From Bacteroidota bacterium (GTDB lineage Bacteria > Bacteroidota > Ignavibacteria > UBA10030 > UBA6906): 64,000 nt of DNA. A program made the position numbers and the translations under genes. Location of the stretch: contig JAUQWO010000013.1 of the NCBI GenBank assembly GCA_030835135.1, positions 1 through 64,000 on the forward strand. The letters run 5' to 3'. Positions within the stretch are counted from its first letter, which is position 1. Each line of letters starts with the position of its first letter. Under the pieces are notes generated by a model. The model saw only the letters and a list, made by a program, of their open reading frames with translations. It searched no databases and had not been told where the DNA came from. Below are positions 1-8,671 of this stretch, in pieces.

Positions 1-1273
1 GTCGAAGTAGGATGTGACAAGCGGCACGAGCAGCCCCGGCACCAGCGTCGTCCCGATCACATACCAGAGCTTGATCACCGATGGGACGGCAAGCGCAAGC
101 CCGATCGCCAGCACCGCGCTCACCACCATCCCCCACTGCACGCGCCGCTGCTCACGCCTCCCTGCCTCCTCCCGTTCCACGGCATCTCCGTACCGCTCTC
201 CGCCCCCCGGCCCACCGTCGATCCGGTGTGCCGGGCTGCCGCCCTTCATCAATCTCACCATGTCCCGCCCGAGCATCGTCCCCGAGACCAGCATCAGCGT
301 ATTGAGCGTGGACATCATGGTCGCGAGCAATCCAACGAAGAAGAATCCTTTCGCTACCGGAGGCAGCAGCGCTTCGGCGATGAGCGGGTACGCCATCACC
401 GGATGCGCAAGTCCGGGCAACGCGGCGCGCGCATACAATCCGACGGTCGCGGTCATCATGTCGAATACCAGCCAGAACACCACCGACCAGAGGATCCCCT
501 TGCGCGCGACCTCGGGAGACGAGGCCGCGGCACACCGCTGATAGAATGACGGATCGACGAGGGTCCACAGCGCAATGAAGAACCAGACGATGATGAATTG
601 GGGCGATGCTCCCCCGTGCCACGCCAGATGCAGCGGAGGGAGATGCGTCGTAAGGAAATCCCACCCGCCGTACGCTTGCACCGCAAAGGGTATGATGAGT
701 CCGAAGCCGGCGAACATCAGTATGAACTCGTACACATCGGTGTACACATCGGCCCGGAATCCACCGGCAAGCAGAAACACGCCGGTGACGATCGTGCCGC
801 CGAGGATGCAGAGCGGCAGCCCCCACCCGGTGATCATCTGCAGGAGGACCCCGATCATCAGGACATACGGAGCCGGCGTCATGAGCAGAAAGGTCAGCCA
901 CGCCCCCAGGAAGGCGGTGCGACGGTCATACACCTGTTCGAGACGGTCAGGAATGGTGGTCCCCCCGGCAGCGCGGATCCTGCCAGCCAGGAGGAACGCA
1001 AAGAGAATGGCAAAGATGTAGTACGGCACACCCTGCATCACCCAGGTGGCAATGCCGACGGTGTACGTGAACTCGCCGACACCGAGGATGCCTCCGTACC
1101 AGGTGGACACCAGGGTCATCACGAACACCGGCACGGTGAGCGTGCGTCCGGCAAGCAGGAATTCCACCGCACTCCGCGCACGCTGCCGGCGGGCGGCATA
1201 CCAGCCGATACCAAGCACGCCGATCACGTAGAGCAGCACCACGGCGATGTCCCACGGCGAAAACCGGATCATG
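1..1273 (-). CDS. SSS-family sodium:solute symporter (3' end outside window)
   Basis: The reverse-strand frame is open from an ATG at 1273 to the window edge, so the C-terminus is missing (about 424 residues visible). The protein starts MIRFSPWDIAVVLLYVIGVL and has about ten hydrophobic segments. STWYGGILGVGEFTY, early in the chain, resembles the Na+/substrate region of sodium:solute symporters, and a later segment reads ATMMSTLNTLMLVSGTMLGRD, also typical of the family. It lies 28 bp downstream of thiamine pyrophosphokinase and behind the TPP riboswitch. By context it is the inner-membrane step for thiamine or a thiamine precursor. The family assignment is firm; the substrate is inferred only from the operon. 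Confidence 0.85.
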
Positions 1274-1301
1274 CGCCGCTCCCGCTTTCATCCCGGAGCA
1301 T

Positions 1302-1931
1302 TCAGTCCTCTCCAAACCGCGTCAGTACGAGCACCAGGAGCCGGCCGTGCCTGACACTCACGGAGAACGACCGTCCGCGAACGACATTGCTGACGGCTAC
1401 ATCACCGGTGCGGAAGGATCCCTCGACGAGCGGATACCGGAGTCCGCGAAGCGTGACCCCGGAACACGACCCGAAGGGGACCAGGCTGACCTTTGTACCG
1501 GACGGCGCAACAAAGCGCCGGAGGCCGGTGATCGGCACGGCATACCAATCCTCCCCCACGAAGCAGATGTCCATGTCAGGCAGGTAGTGCCAGCACACGG
1601 AGAGGTTCGCCAGTGTCATGTCCAGCCTGCGCCCCGTGGCCCCGGCGATGATCATCGCCGTATCGCCTTCGGCAGCGCAATGGTCCAGGGCCTTTTCGAG
1701 GTCGGTGTTGTCCTGGCTCGGGATATGGATCGTGGGCACGGTGCGGAAGGTCCGGCGCGTGGCAGGCGTCACCGAATCGAGGTCGCCAAGGATAAGGTCC
1801 GGCACGAGTCCGGCCGAACGGACCGCGTTGGCACCGCCATCCGCAGCCACCAACCGGTCGGCCCGTGTGAGCATGCGTCGCACAAGATCACGCGACGGCG
1901 GCTCACCATTGCACACAAGCAGGGTTGTCAT
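1302..1931 (-). CDS. thiN: thiamine pyrophosphokinase
   Basis: A 209-residue protein of the size usual for bacterial thiamine pyrophosphokinase, which transfers pyrophosphate from ATP to thiamine to give TPP in the cytoplasm. Visible family motifs are AADGGAN, GDLDS, QDNTDLEKAL and GATGRRLDMTLAN, which cover the ATP/Mg and substrate sites of the N-terminal domain; a C-terminal beta-rich thiamine-binding domain follows. It sits between an outer-membrane receptor (16 bp upstream) and a sodium symporter (28 bp downstream), all behind a TPP riboswitch. This fits salvage of imported thiamine: the product TPP would shut the operon down. Confidence 0.93.
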   Translation of the reverse strand: MTTLLVCNGEPPSRDLVRRMLTRADRLVAADGGANAVRSAGLVPDLILGDLDSVTPATRRTFRTVPTIHIPSQDNTDLEKALDHCAAEGDTAMIIAGATGRRLDMTLANLSVCWHYLPDMDICFVGEDWYAVPITGLRRFVAPSGTKVSLVPFGSCSGVTLRGLRYPLVEGSFRTGDVAVSNVVRGRSFSVSVRHGRLLVLVLTRFGED

Positions 1932-1946
1932 GAGAAGCTCCTCCTG

Positions 1947-4364
1947 TCAGAGCATGATCGCGATCTGAAAGAACGCGTTGCGTTCCGCACCCACGAAGAA
2001 CTGATCGCCCTCACCATACGCAGCGTACAGCGTGTCGAAGATGTTGTTCACCTGCAGCTTCGCCTCGAGGTCCACATCCTGCAGGACGCCCTGGAACAGC
2101 CAGGAACATGCCGCATCGGCGACGAAGAACGGATCTACCGTGCGTGCATCGTCCCGGAGATTATCGGTGTATTGCTTCCCAATGTACCTCCCGGAAACTG
2201 AAAATGAAAATGGCCCGTGCCGGTGCCCCACTCGGAGGTTGGCGAGGAACGACGGGAATCCCGCGATCGGGTTGCCATCGAGGGACTGGCCGGTGCCGGA
2301 GGAGAAATCCGTGTGCCGGACGAAGACATTCCGGCTCAGGGTCGCATGGGCCTCTACATCCAGTACCTCGCCGATCCGCACCCGGCCACCCGCCTCCACT
2401 CCGAGATGACGTGTCCGGGCCGCGTTCCCCGTGATCGGCTGACCGAACCTGTCCACCTGGCCACTCTTCACGATCTCATCGGTGAATTCCATCCAGTACA
2501 GGTTCGCCGAGAACCTCATGTCATCGCCTGTGTAGCCGCCTCCGAGTTCCACATCCAGCAGCCCCTCGGGCTTGACCAGCGGGGCGCTGAGATCGAATCT
2601 CCCTGCTGGATCCTGCCGGAACTGCGGCGTCACGCCACCCCATGAGGACGGAGTGCTCGCTTCAGCGGCATCATACAGGTTCTTCAGCCGGGGTTCGCGC
2701 CGGGTGTACCCGATACTCGTGTAGATGTTCCAGAACGGGTCGAGGTTCGCGTTCACACCGATGCGCGGATTCACGAAGTGGTACGGCACCGTGAAGTCGG
2801 TCCCGACGAATTTCTCATCGTACAAGCGGTACCGGTTGTACGCATACTGCAGTGAACCCATGAGCGTCATCGCCGACGGCATCTCCTGGACCATATGGAC
2901 ATATGCCGATACCATATCCTTGGCCCCCCGGTATTGGTAATACCGATGGTCCAACGGGACCCCCGCCGGTACCTCCTGTGCCCATTGCACGCGCCCCCAG
3001 TGTTCGGAACGATGCACCCGCACTTCCCCGCCGACGATCACCTCACCGGTCCCATGTTTCCACGTGAGGCGTGGGAGAAACCCCCACTGCCGGTTCTCCA
3101 CCTTCGCGCGGATGAGGGCTCCGGACAGAAAGAGCGTGTCCGGGTCGCCGCTCACCGCAAAGCCGTTCTCCCGCGTGATGCGGAAATACGAATACGGTGC
3201 CCAGGAACCGTCATAATCAAAAAACCCCTCGCCCAGGACGAGGAAGGCCGTAGAGTTCAACGTCAGGGCCGGTGTGAGATGCCACTCATGCAGTATCTCG
3301 TAATGCGGCTGTGAGAAATTCTCGATCTCTTCCGGCCGTGCGATGGGATTGGCCCGCCGCCGGTCGCGGTCCCCCACATCCGCTTTCGGGATGCCATAGT
3401 ACGCAAGACCATCGGACACGGGTCCGCCGTAGATGTGCACCTGCGTGGTCATCGTCGCATCATAGCGCGCAAACCCGAAGAAGTAGCTGTTGAAATCTGC
3501 CCAGGCCCGGTCGCGATACCCGCTGCTCATGATCTTCGACACGCGTGCGTGCAGGGCGTACGTGTTGTCCAGGAGTCCGGAGGAAAATGACGCCGCATAT
3601 TTCCTGGTGTTGTAGCTCCCGATGCCCGCGAGGAGTTGCACCGATCGGTCGCGCCCGAAATGTGAGGTGACCAGGTTCACGGACCCACCGATCGCCGGCG
3701 GACCGTAGAACGAACTCCCCGCCCCCCGCTGAACCTGAATATCCTCCACGCTCGCAGCGATGTCCGGAAAGTCCAGCCAGTACACATTGTGGTCCTCCGG
3801 ATCGTTCTGGGGGATGCCATTCACCATCACCGCGATACGGCGTGCGTCGAAACCCCGGATGTTGAGATAGGTGTAGCCGATCCCGTTGCCGCTCTCGGAG
3901 TAGTAGGTGGTGGAAGGCAGCTCGGCGAGGAGTGCCGGGATATCCTGGACCGTGTACCGTTCCCTGAGCGACTGTCCTTCGAGGGTCGCAAATGCGGCCG
4001 GGGTCTCCCGCTCGCGTCCGCGCGTGGCGGTAACGGTCATGGGTTGACCCGGCAGGACCGTGGGCATGAGCACCACGACCACATCGAGCGGTACATCATC
4101 GGTGACCGTGATGCCGGAGACGGAAGGGGTGTAGCCCACGAAGGTTGTGCGCAGCGTGGTGAGGCCCGCCGGAACTCCCGTGAACACGCAGGAGCCGCTG
4201 CTGTCGGTCTCTCCTGCGATCGATGCCGTCCCGATGACGCAATGCGCGCCGGCGAGCGGACGTCGATGTTCGCCATCGCGCACGGTGACGCGCACCGTGC
4301 CCGACAGTGCGTCACCGATGGCGATCGTCAGAATGGCACAGACAGTAAGAAGTGTTCGATGCAT
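1947..4364 (-). CDS. TonB-dependent outer-membrane receptor, probable thiamine uptake
   Basis: An 805-residue receptor. Residues 1-22 are a signal peptide. Residues about 23-105 form a carboxypeptidase-regulatory-like beta domain (GAHCVIG...GLTTLRTTFVGYTP), common on FCB receptors. The plug follows at about 110-235 (LRERYTVQDIPALLAELPSTTYY, then NIRGFDARRIAVMVNGIPQNDPEDHNVYWLD), then a 22-strand-type barrel to the C-terminus. The ATG at 4364 is preceded by a strong GGAGGGAGG ribosome site at 4370-4378. It is the first gene behind a TPP riboswitch and terminator, so the transported compound is most likely thiamine or a related molecule. Substrate is inference; family is clear. Confidence 0.9.
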   Translation of the reverse strand: MHRTLLTVCAILTIAIGDALSGTVRVTVRDGEHRRPLAGAHCVIGTASIAGETDSSGSCVFTGVPAGLTTLRTTFVGYTPSVSGITVTDDVPLDVVVVLMPTVLPGQPMTVTATRGRERETPAAFATLEGQSLRERYTVQDIPALLAELPSTTYYSESGNGIGYTYLNIRGFDARRIAVMVNGIPQNDPEDHNVYWLDFPDIAASVEDIQVQRGAGSSFYGPPAIGGSVNLVTSHFGRDRSVQLLAGIGSYNTRKYAASFSSGLLDNTYALHARVSKIMSSGYRDRAWADFNSYFFGFARYDATMTTQVHIYGGPVSDGLAYYGIPKADVGDRDRRRANPIARPEEIENFSQPHYEILHEWHLTPALTLNSTAFLVLGEGFFDYDGSWAPYSYFRITRENGFAVSGDPDTLFLSGALIRAKVENRQWGFLPRLTWKHGTGEVIVGGEVRVHRSEHWGRVQWAQEVPAGVPLDHRYYQYRGAKDMVSAYVHMVQEMPSAMTLMGSLQYAYNRYRLYDEKFVGTDFTVPYHFVNPRIGVNANLDPFWNIYTSIGYTRREPRLKNLYDAAEASTPSSWGGVTPQFRQDPAGRFDLSAPLVKPEGLLDVELGGGYTGDDMRFSANLYWMEFTDEIVKSGQVDRFGQPITGNAARTRHLGVEAGGRVRIGEVLDVEAHATLSRNVFVRHTDFSSGTGQSLDGNPIAGFPSFLANLRVGHRHGPFSFSVSGRYIGKQYTDNLRDDARTVDPFFVADAACSWLFQGVLQDVDLEAKLQVNNIFDTLYAAYGEGDQFFVGAERNAFFQIAIML

Positions 4365-4378
4365 GTCTTCCTCCCTCC

Positions 4379-4426
4379 AAAAAGCAACAAGCCGCTTCTC
4401 CGGCTGGGGTTCCCGGGAGAAACGGC
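4379..4426 (-). terminator. riboswitch-associated intrinsic terminator in the thiamine operon leader
   Basis: On the minus strand an 11-bp stem (arms 4416-4426 and 4391-4401, one G-U pair) encloses a 14-nt loop. A U-rich run complementary to 4379-4390 follows. It lies between the TPP aptamer and the receptor's ribosome site, so the leader most likely controls transcription by premature termination when TPP is bound. No antiterminator pairing was modelled. Confidence 0.78.
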
Positions 4427-4454
4427 GTGCATGGCGGAAGAACGCGACTGCATC

Positions 4455-4533
4455 CGTTTCCCTACGCTGGTATGGCCCAGATCAGGTTCCAGGGTGTGAT
4501 CTCAGTCCAACGCCGTGCGCCGGACACCCCTAA
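4455..4533 (-). promoter_or_regulatory. TPP riboswitch (THI box)
   Basis: Read on the minus strand, the leader contains the diagnostic THI-box blocks in order: GGGGTG, GGACTGAGA, ACCCT, GAACCTGATCTGG and ATACCAGCGTAGGGA. CTGAGA and ACCTGATC form the pyrimidine-sensing part, and the CAGCGTAGGGA block closes the pyrophosphate-sensing arm. It precedes receptor, thiamine pyrophosphokinase and symporter genes. Known behaviour of the class is repression of the downstream operon on TPP binding. Confidence 0.95.
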
Positions 4534-4543
4534 CGGTAATACT

Positions 4544-4574
4544 GCATGGTACCGCTCTCCGCGCTCAGAAGCAA
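4544..4574 (-). promoter_or_regulatory. promoter of the thiamine operon
   Basis: TTG (complement of 4572-4574), 20-nt spacer, then TACCATGC (complement of 4544-4551). The spacing equals that of the other promoters here; the -7 box is a weaker match to TAnnTTTG. Transcription would begin just upstream of the riboswitch. Confidence 0.5.
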
Positions 4575-4577
4575 GTC

Positions 4578-4608
4578 TTGACTACCACGTGCATTCTCCG
4601 CACATTTG
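4578..4608 (+). promoter_or_regulatory. promoter of the GAF/GGDEF-like gene
   Basis: TTG at 4578-4580, 20-nt spacer, CACATTTG at 4601-4608 (seven of eight positions match TAnnTTTG, counting n). It is divergent from the thiamine-operon promoter and lies about 35 bp before the ATG at 4643. Confidence 0.5.
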
Positions 4609-4613
4609 TGCGG
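4598..4613. promoter_or_regulatory. palindrome over the -7 box, possible operator
   Basis: CCGCACA-TT-TGTGCGG is a perfect inverted repeat with 7-bp arms. It covers the CACATTTG box of the plus-strand promoter, a position where a bound dimeric regulator would block RNA polymerase. No regulator gene is adjacent. Confidence 0.4.
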
Positions 4614-4642
4614 GATAAGGACTCATCAACCATCACCGGAGG

Positions 4643-5701
4643 ATGAATGTCATGCGCCCGTCCACAGAACGCTGTTTCCATTATAGCGCGGAGATCGTCC
4701 GCATTCTCCGATCCACCCAGCATTACGAACGTGTCCTCTCGCTCATCGTCGACCGGATCGTCCGCTCGCTCCAATGTCAGACCTGCGCCATCGCCCTGAT
4801 CGACCCACAGACCGAATACCTGCGCATCGACCAGTGTCACAACCTGTCGTTGACGTTCTGCAAATCGTTCCGGCGGCGGATCACGACCACGACCATCGGC
4901 CAGCTGCTCTGGACCGGGAAACCGGTGGTCATCGCGGACGCGGCCATGCAGCCCGAGCACGCCGCTGAAGTACAGCTGGAACACCCGTTCGGGTCGTGTG
5001 TGCTCGTCCAGATCGCGATCGATCAGCGTACGCTGGGATATCTCCACGTGGATGACAGTGCGCCGGGAAAATTCGATGACGCGGATGTCGAGATGCTCCA
5101 GCTCTTCGCCGACCTCTGCAGCGTGGCGATCAACAAGACCACCCTGCAGGAAGAGAACCTCCGCCTGGAGCGGGTCGACCGTGAGACCGGTCTCGAGAAA
5201 TTCGGCCCGTTCCTCGAACATGCCCGGAGCGCCGTTGAACGCGCCGATGAGTTCGGGGAACAGTTCACCGTACTCCTGCTGGACGTCGACAACTTCAAGG
5301 AGACCGTGAACACGTACGGCTATGCGGTGTCACGGCAACTGCTGCACGAACTCGGGAGCATCGTGCAGAGCCGTACCCGTCCGGTGGATGCCGCTGCCCG
5401 CTATGGGTTCGACGAATGCATCCTGCTGCTCTCCCGGACCGATCTCGACGAGGGGCTCGCTGCTGCGAATGAACTCCGGCAGAGGATCGCGGACCACGTC
5501 TTCACCGAACAGGGCATACGGAGCACGGTCAGTATCGGTGTGGGAGCGTTTCCAGGGAGCGGGAAGTCGATCGATGCCCTGCTCGTGGCAACCAAAGAGG
5601 CGCTCTTCGAAGCGCAAAGGCAGGGACGCAATATCGTCCACGCGGACAGGCCTGACCGGCACCATGCGCCGACACCGGTGCCATCGGCAACACTGAACTG
5701 A
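4643..5701 (+). CDS. GAF domain protein with degenerate GGDEF domain
   Basis: 352 residues with no signal peptide or membrane segment, so probably cytoplasmic. An N-terminal GAF sensor domain spans about 20-165 (YERVLSLIVDRIVRSLQCQT to LQLFADLCSVAINKT). A GGDEF-family fold follows at about 178-340: DRETGL, FTVLLLDVDNFKETVN, then STVSIGVGAFP. At the active-site loop the signature reads GFDEC instead of GG(D/E)EF. Diguanylate cyclase activity is therefore unlikely; a role as effector-binding or signalling partner is more plausible. It stands alone between a divergent thiamine operon and an Fpg-like gene 22 bp downstream, with which it may be cotranscribed. Confidence 0.85.
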   Translation: MNVMRPSTERCFHYSAEIVRILRSTQHYERVLSLIVDRIVRSLQCQTCAIALIDPQTEYLRIDQCHNLSLTFCKSFRRRITTTTIGQLLWTGKPVVIADAAMQPEHAAEVQLEHPFGSCVLVQIAIDQRTLGYLHVDDSAPGKFDDADVEMLQLFADLCSVAINKTTLQEENLRLERVDRETGLEKFGPFLEHARSAVERADEFGEQFTVLLLDVDNFKETVNTYGYAVSRQLLHELGSIVQSRTRPVDAAARYGFDECILLLSRTDLDEGLAAANELRQRIADHVFTEQGIRSTVSIGVGAFPGSGKSIDALLVATKEALFEAQRQGRNIVHADRPDRHHAPTPVPSATLN

Positions 5702-5723
5702 CCACGAACTGAGCTGACCACGG

Positions 5724-6602
5724 ATGCCGGAACTCCCCGATCTCCTCCATATGCAGAAATACCTCCGCGCGCATGTGATAGGACAGACCATCGTTGCCGC
5801 GGAAGTACGGCAGCCTATCGTCCTGCGCAATGCTGTGGGCGATCCGCCCGAACTCGCCCTCAAGTCCATGACGATCACCGCCGTGAACGCCGAGGGCCCG
5901 TTCATCCGTTTCACGATCGGCTCCACGCTCGAACTCATCACGAATCTCATGCTGGCCGGACGCATCCAGCACCAGCGCAAACCGGACTCAACGCTCGGAC
6001 ACCTGTGCATGGTGCTGCACCTGGCGGACGGCACGCGCCTGAACATCTGCGATGAGCAGAAGATGATGAAGATATATTTCGTGCATTCCGGGGTCTATAC
6101 GTCGATCCCGAACTACACGAAGCTCGGGCTCCCCATCATGGACCCCGCCTTCACGGCGGATGCCTTCATGGCCGCCGCCCGGGAGCATACGCGGAAGCAG
6201 GTCCGGGTTTTCATCAACGACCATACCGTCCTCAACAGCATCGGGAATGCGTACGCCGATGAGATCCTGTTCGCCGCCGGCATCCATCCCAAGACCATCG
6301 TCGCGTCCTTGACCGGGGAGGAACTCCACACGCTGCATGCTGCCATCGGCAGCGTGATGGCCGAGGGCGTCCGCGCGGTGGACGCCGCCGGTCAACCCAT
6401 CCACGTCAAGGTGCGCGACCATATGAAGGTCCGCAACCGGAAAGGTCAGCCCTGCCCCCGGTGCGGCACGATCATCCGCCGTGAAGGCGTCCGGGGCTAT
6501 GATGTCTTCTTCTGCCCCACCTGCCAGCCGGTCCGCCGCAAGGTGTTCATTGATTGGAGCACGCTCCCTCCACCGGAGGCCCCGGGGAAAGATTGCGAAT
6601 AA
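5724..6602 (+). CDS. Fpg/Nei-family DNA glycosylase-like protein
   Basis: 292 residues. The N-terminus MPELPD supplies the Pro2 nucleophile and Glu3 of Fpg/Nei enzymes, which remove oxidised bases and cut the abasic site. A helix-two-turn-helix follows (LNSIGNAYADEILFAAGI), then a C-terminal zinc finger (CPRCGT ... FFCPTCQP). Where Fpg normally has a GKY lysine in the N-terminal lobe, this protein reads AEGPFIRF, and the usual HLGM(S/T)G region reads NLMLAGR. Fold and likely glycosylase role are clear, but the substituted DNA-contact residues make its substrate uncertain. It lies 22 bp after the GAF gene. Confidence 0.87.
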   Translation: MPELPDLLHMQKYLRAHVIGQTIVAAEVRQPIVLRNAVGDPPELALKSMTITAVNAEGPFIRFTIGSTLELITNLMLAGRIQHQRKPDSTLGHLCMVLHLADGTRLNICDEQKMMKIYFVHSGVYTSIPNYTKLGLPIMDPAFTADAFMAAAREHTRKQVRVFINDHTVLNSIGNAYADEILFAAGIHPKTIVASLTGEELHTLHAAIGSVMAEGVRAVDAAGQPIHVKVRDHMKVRNRKGQPCPRCGTIIRREGVRGYDVFFCPTCQPVRRKVFIDWSTLPPPEAPGKDCE

Positions 6603-6623
6603 GGGAGATTCGCCGTATCTTTT
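6593..6623 (+). promoter_or_regulatory. promoter of the 6662 gene
   Basis: TTG at 6593-6595, 20-nt spacer, TATCTTTT at 6616-6623. It begins in the last codons of the Fpg-like gene and gives a leader of about 30 nt before the ATG at 6662. Confidence 0.6.
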
Positions 6624-6661
6624 CACCATAGACAGCAACGGTTCCTCCCACGGGCCTGATC

Positions 6662-7117
6662 ATGAACCTCCACGATCTGCTGACGCATCACGCGGACGAC
6701 ATCCTGCGGGATGCCGGCGATGCGATACAGCGCGCACATCTGCGCAGCTATGAAAAGGCCGGCAGCGAAAACACCCACCACCGGCTGAAGGCACTCTATA
6801 CGCTCACCGTGCGCGCGGCCGCAGAGAAGAACCTGGGTCCCATGATCGCTCACGCCGAGGGGATCGCCCGGGAACGATTCGAATCCGGGTTCGACCTCTG
6901 GGAAGTGCAGACCGCCTTCAATGTGCTCGAAGAAGCCATCTGGGTCCGCATCCTCAAAGAGCTTCCACCCGACGCCTACGCCGAGGCACTCGGACTCATC
7001 AGCACCGTTCTTGGCGTGGGGAAAGATACCCTTGCACGCCGGTATGTCTCGCTCGCCAGCCGATCCCGTGTGCCTACATTGAATCTGCAGTCCCTCTTCA
7101 CCGGAACCGAAGGTTGA
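6662..7117 (+). CDS. RsbRD_N-like helical protein
   Basis: 151 residues, predicted all-helical, no signal peptide. The layout (LHDLLTHHADDILRDAGDAI, a central segment ending RERFESGFDLWEVQTAFNVLEEAIW, then an RRYVSLA end) resembles the RsbRD N-terminal domain of stressosome RsbR-type proteins, without the C-terminal STAS domain. This is a similarity judged by eye, not a firm assignment. No STAS, RsbS or RsbT gene is nearby. It precedes an OmpA-family gene by 35 bp and may share its transcript. Confidence 0.6.
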   Translation: MNLHDLLTHHADDILRDAGDAIQRAHLRSYEKAGSENTHHRLKALYTLTVRAAAEKNLGPMIAHAEGIARERFESGFDLWEVQTAFNVLEEAIWVRILKELPPDAYAEALGLISTVLGVGKDTLARRYVSLASRSRVPTLNLQSLFTGTEG

Positions 7118-7152
7118 CCCCACGATCGTTCACCCGTAACCACGAGGATCGC

Positions 7153-8610
7153 ATGCGCCGTGTGCCCATGAGCTGCACCATCGTTCTTCTGACCCTGCTG
7201 TGCACCGCTTTCGCGTCCGGCCAGGATGCTATCCGGTCGCAATTGTTCGGAGAAACCGACACGTTGCTTGAAGCGGCCAAAGCAAAGAACGCCCATCTGT
7301 ACGCTCCTACCCAGTACGACAAGGCCATGGAGGCGTATCAGGACGCCGAGGCAGCCCTCAAGAAGGGCAAGGACCTGGAGGGGATCCGTGAAACACTCGC
7401 CGAGGCGAACGGCTATCTCCAACGCGCACTGGAGATCTGCAAGGTCGGTCAGGTCGCATTCACGGCAGTGATGAATGCGCGAAGCGATGCGATCAGCGCT
7501 GAAGCGGCACGGTTCTCCCCCGACCAATGGACGAGGGCCGAGGAGCAACTGAAAAGGGCCGCCATGGACCTCGAAGATGGCGATATGAACGACGCCAAAG
7601 CGAAAGCCGGCGAGGCCGAGGGGATGTACCGCACAGCGGAATTGGAAGCGATCAAGACGAACTACCTCGGACCGGCACGCGCACTCGTGGAGAAGGCGGA
7701 CGACATGGATGCGCGGGAGACCACCCCCGCAACCCTCGCGGCAACCGAGAAACTGATCCGCCAGGCGGAAGAACTCCTCAAGTCGAACCGCTACGACACC
7801 GACGAGGCCCGTCAACTCGCCCAGGAGGCGAAGTATGAAGGCCAGCATGCCATTACGCTCTTTCAATCGATCACGGCGTTCAAGAGATCCGAACGATCGA
7901 TCGAGGACCTCATCACGACCTACGAGGGCCACCTCGCCACCGTGGGGAAAGCCCTGGACATGACGGCACGGTTCGACGGCGGCCCGGATGCCGCGGTGAA
8001 CGCCCTGACCGCGGAGATCACCAAACGCGAAGCCGAGAGTGCCCGCGAACGCGAAACGATCAAACGGCAAACCGAGGAGATCGTGACGCTCAAACAACAG
8101 ATCGCGTCCATGGAAAGCCGTCTCGGCTCCCTCACGGAGGCCGAACGGGAACTGAAACGCCGCATCGAGATCCAGAAACGACAGGAAGAGACATTCACCG
8201 AGGTCTCCGCCATGTTCACCAAACAGGAGGGAATGGTGCTGCGCGACGGACAGAACGGGATCATCCGCCTCTACGGCCTGACGTTCCCCCCGGGCAGGAA
8301 CACCATCGAGCCACAATTCTTCGGCTTGCTGACGAAGATCCAGGAAGCCATCCGCAAGTTCGGCCGCTCCCAGGTGTCCGTGGAAGGTCACACGGATTCG
8401 CGCGGAAGCGATGAGGCGAACCAGAGACTCTCCGAAAGCCGCGCCCTCGCCGTCGCGGAATACCTCCGGGCCAATATGGGCGGCAGCGTCCCGATCGTCT
8501 CGCAGGGCTTCGGCGAAAGCAGACCGGTGGCGTCGAACGATACCGAGGACGGACGGTCGAAGAACCGCAGGATCGACATCATCATCGTGCCGGAATGGGC
8601 GGTGAAGTGA
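7153..8610 (+). CDS. OmpA-family protein with long helical N-terminal region
   Basis: 485 residues from the ATG at 7153; an upstream TTG at 7114 would only add 13 residues before the signal peptide. Residues 1-24 are a signal peptide (VLLTLLCTAFASGQ). About 25-355 is a charged, helical coiled-coil region with repeated AEEL/AEGMY elements. The last 120 residues are an OmpA_C peptidoglycan-binding domain: VSVEGHTDSRGSDEANQRLS, then SKNRRIDIII. It probably links outer membrane or periplasm to the cell wall. It follows the RsbRD_N-like gene and precedes a DinB gene by 61 bp. Confidence 0.9.
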   Translation: MRRVPMSCTIVLLTLLCTAFASGQDAIRSQLFGETDTLLEAAKAKNAHLYAPTQYDKAMEAYQDAEAALKKGKDLEGIRETLAEANGYLQRALEICKVGQVAFTAVMNARSDAISAEAARFSPDQWTRAEEQLKRAAMDLEDGDMNDAKAKAGEAEGMYRTAELEAIKTNYLGPARALVEKADDMDARETTPATLAATEKLIRQAEELLKSNRYDTDEARQLAQEAKYEGQHAITLFQSITAFKRSERSIEDLITTYEGHLATVGKALDMTARFDGGPDAAVNALTAEITKREAESARERETIKRQTEEIVTLKQQIASMESRLGSLTEAERELKRRIEIQKRQEETFTEVSAMFTKQEGMVLRDGQNGIIRLYGLTFPPGRNTIEPQFFGLLTKIQEAIRKFGRSQVSVEGHTDSRGSDEANQRLSESRALAVAEYLRANMGGSVPIVSQGFGESRPVASNDTEDGRSKNRRIDIIIVPEWAVK

Positions 8611-8671
8611 AGCGTTGACGAACGAAACGTGAAGAGAAACTCTCAACACAGAACCAACAAGAAGACCAGCG

